Positions 33,123-33,381 of a stretch of 33,381 bases of DNA are shown piece by piece. The notes under the pieces were generated by a model, which searched no databases, had not been told where the DNA came from, and worked only from the letters and a program-made list of their open reading frames with translations. This DNA comes from a virus. The stretch is from positions 1 through 33,381 of IMG/VR virus record IMGVR_UViG_3300031857_000758; one strand, given 5' to 3'. The position numbers and the translations under genes were made by a program. The first letter of the stretch is position 1; each line of letters opens with the position of its first letter.

Positions 33123-33381
33123 TACACTTAAACTAAAACGATCAAATGATAGAAAGGTGGCTAACCTTGTCACAAAAAATGGAAAGCAAGCCGCAATCGC
33201 AAACACTTTTGGTTTACCTGCTGGAAAGGCTTACTCGTGCCCTGGTGCAACCAGTGTGTGTGAGTCGGTTTGCTACGCAGGAAAACTCGAAAAACTCTTC
33301 AAGGGTGTAAAGGCTAACCTCTTACACAATTGGGACCTGCTAAAAGACGCTAATCAATTAACTATGGAGACATTGTTAACT
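33112..33381 (+). CDS. Gp88-like protein, 3' end cut by window edge
   Basis: Ninety residues are visible. AYSCPGATSVCESVCYAGKL followed by EKLFKGVKANLLHNW is the Cys signature of the actinophage Gp88 family (gene product 88), whose function is not known. The only in-frame start before the conserved part with reasonable overlap is the TTG at 33112 (11-base overlap with the previous gene); a GTG at 33157 would shorten it by 15 residues. The four visible Cys (in SCPGATSVCESVCYA and around) suggest metal or cluster binding. The C-terminal part lies outside the window. Confidence 0.7.
   Translation, partial: MTTNTLKLKRSNDRKVANLVTKNGKQAAIANTFGLPAGKAYSCPGATSVCESVCYAGKLEKLFKGVKANLLHNWDLLKDANQLTMETLLT

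Overview
The window is an AT-rich piece of a tailed double-stranded DNA phage genome. It is open at both ends: the left edge cuts the major capsid gene and the right edge cuts a Gp88-like gene. The likely host is a low-GC actinobacterium, probably a freshwater lineage. This is inferred from leaderless promoters of the form TGNTATAAT-N6/7-ATG, operators with the actinobacterial Crp/GlxR consensus (TGTGA-N6-TCACA), a monomeric B12-dependent ribonucleotide reductase, PASTA domains on a virion protein, and a terminal gene of the Gp88 type. I see no integrase, tRNA, CRISPR array or insertion sequence.

Layout. (1) 1-3896, minus strand: the head module, read from the right as a small unknown protein, portal, XkdF-like prohead protease fused to a scaffold, then major capsid protein. 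(2) 3915-7655: a 1246-residue LamG-like virion protein. (3) 7681-12048: auxiliary metabolic genes, namely class II ribonucleotide reductase, an unknown 236-residue protein, a sulfotransferase and a protein ending in a zinc ribbon. (4) 12091-23643: a long minus-strand set of tail-fibre and baseplate-like genes. They have fibronectin III, PASTA, collagen-like, coiled-coil and FTP-pentapeptide-repeat modules, and share several terminal domains. One plus-strand gene, a secreted lysozyme-like endolysin with its own promoter and terminator, is embedded in this set. (5) 23924-24190: a holin-like protein. (6) 24223-26049, plus strand: a DHH-like protein, a second copy of the zinc ribbon, a small protein and a 2-oxoglutarate/Fe(II) oxygenase, facing a short minus-strand pair.

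(7) 26447-33381 is the most unusual part. A minus-strand cluster of five tiny genes (27504 to 26591) and at least six plus-strand clusters of tiny genes (28087 to the right edge) diverge from a 580-base control region at 27505-28086. Most of these proteins are only 28-98 residues: zinc ribbons, single-span membrane peptides and small beta-rich proteins, joined by TAATG or ATGA overlaps. Each plus-strand cluster is preceded by a compact control cassette built from the same parts: GACGTC, GGCGTGTC, perfect DnaA boxes, a TGTGA-N6-TCACA operator, and either a TGTCAG-N7-TGN-TANNNT promoter or a conventional promoter. Three of the leaders then carry a 7-9 bp hairpin just before the ribosome binding site. 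The recurring cassettes look like a coordinated early-gene control system that listens to host Crp/GlxR and DnaA. This is the strongest candidate for something not previously described.

All calls come from reading the sequence and supplied translations; no database search or folding program was run.
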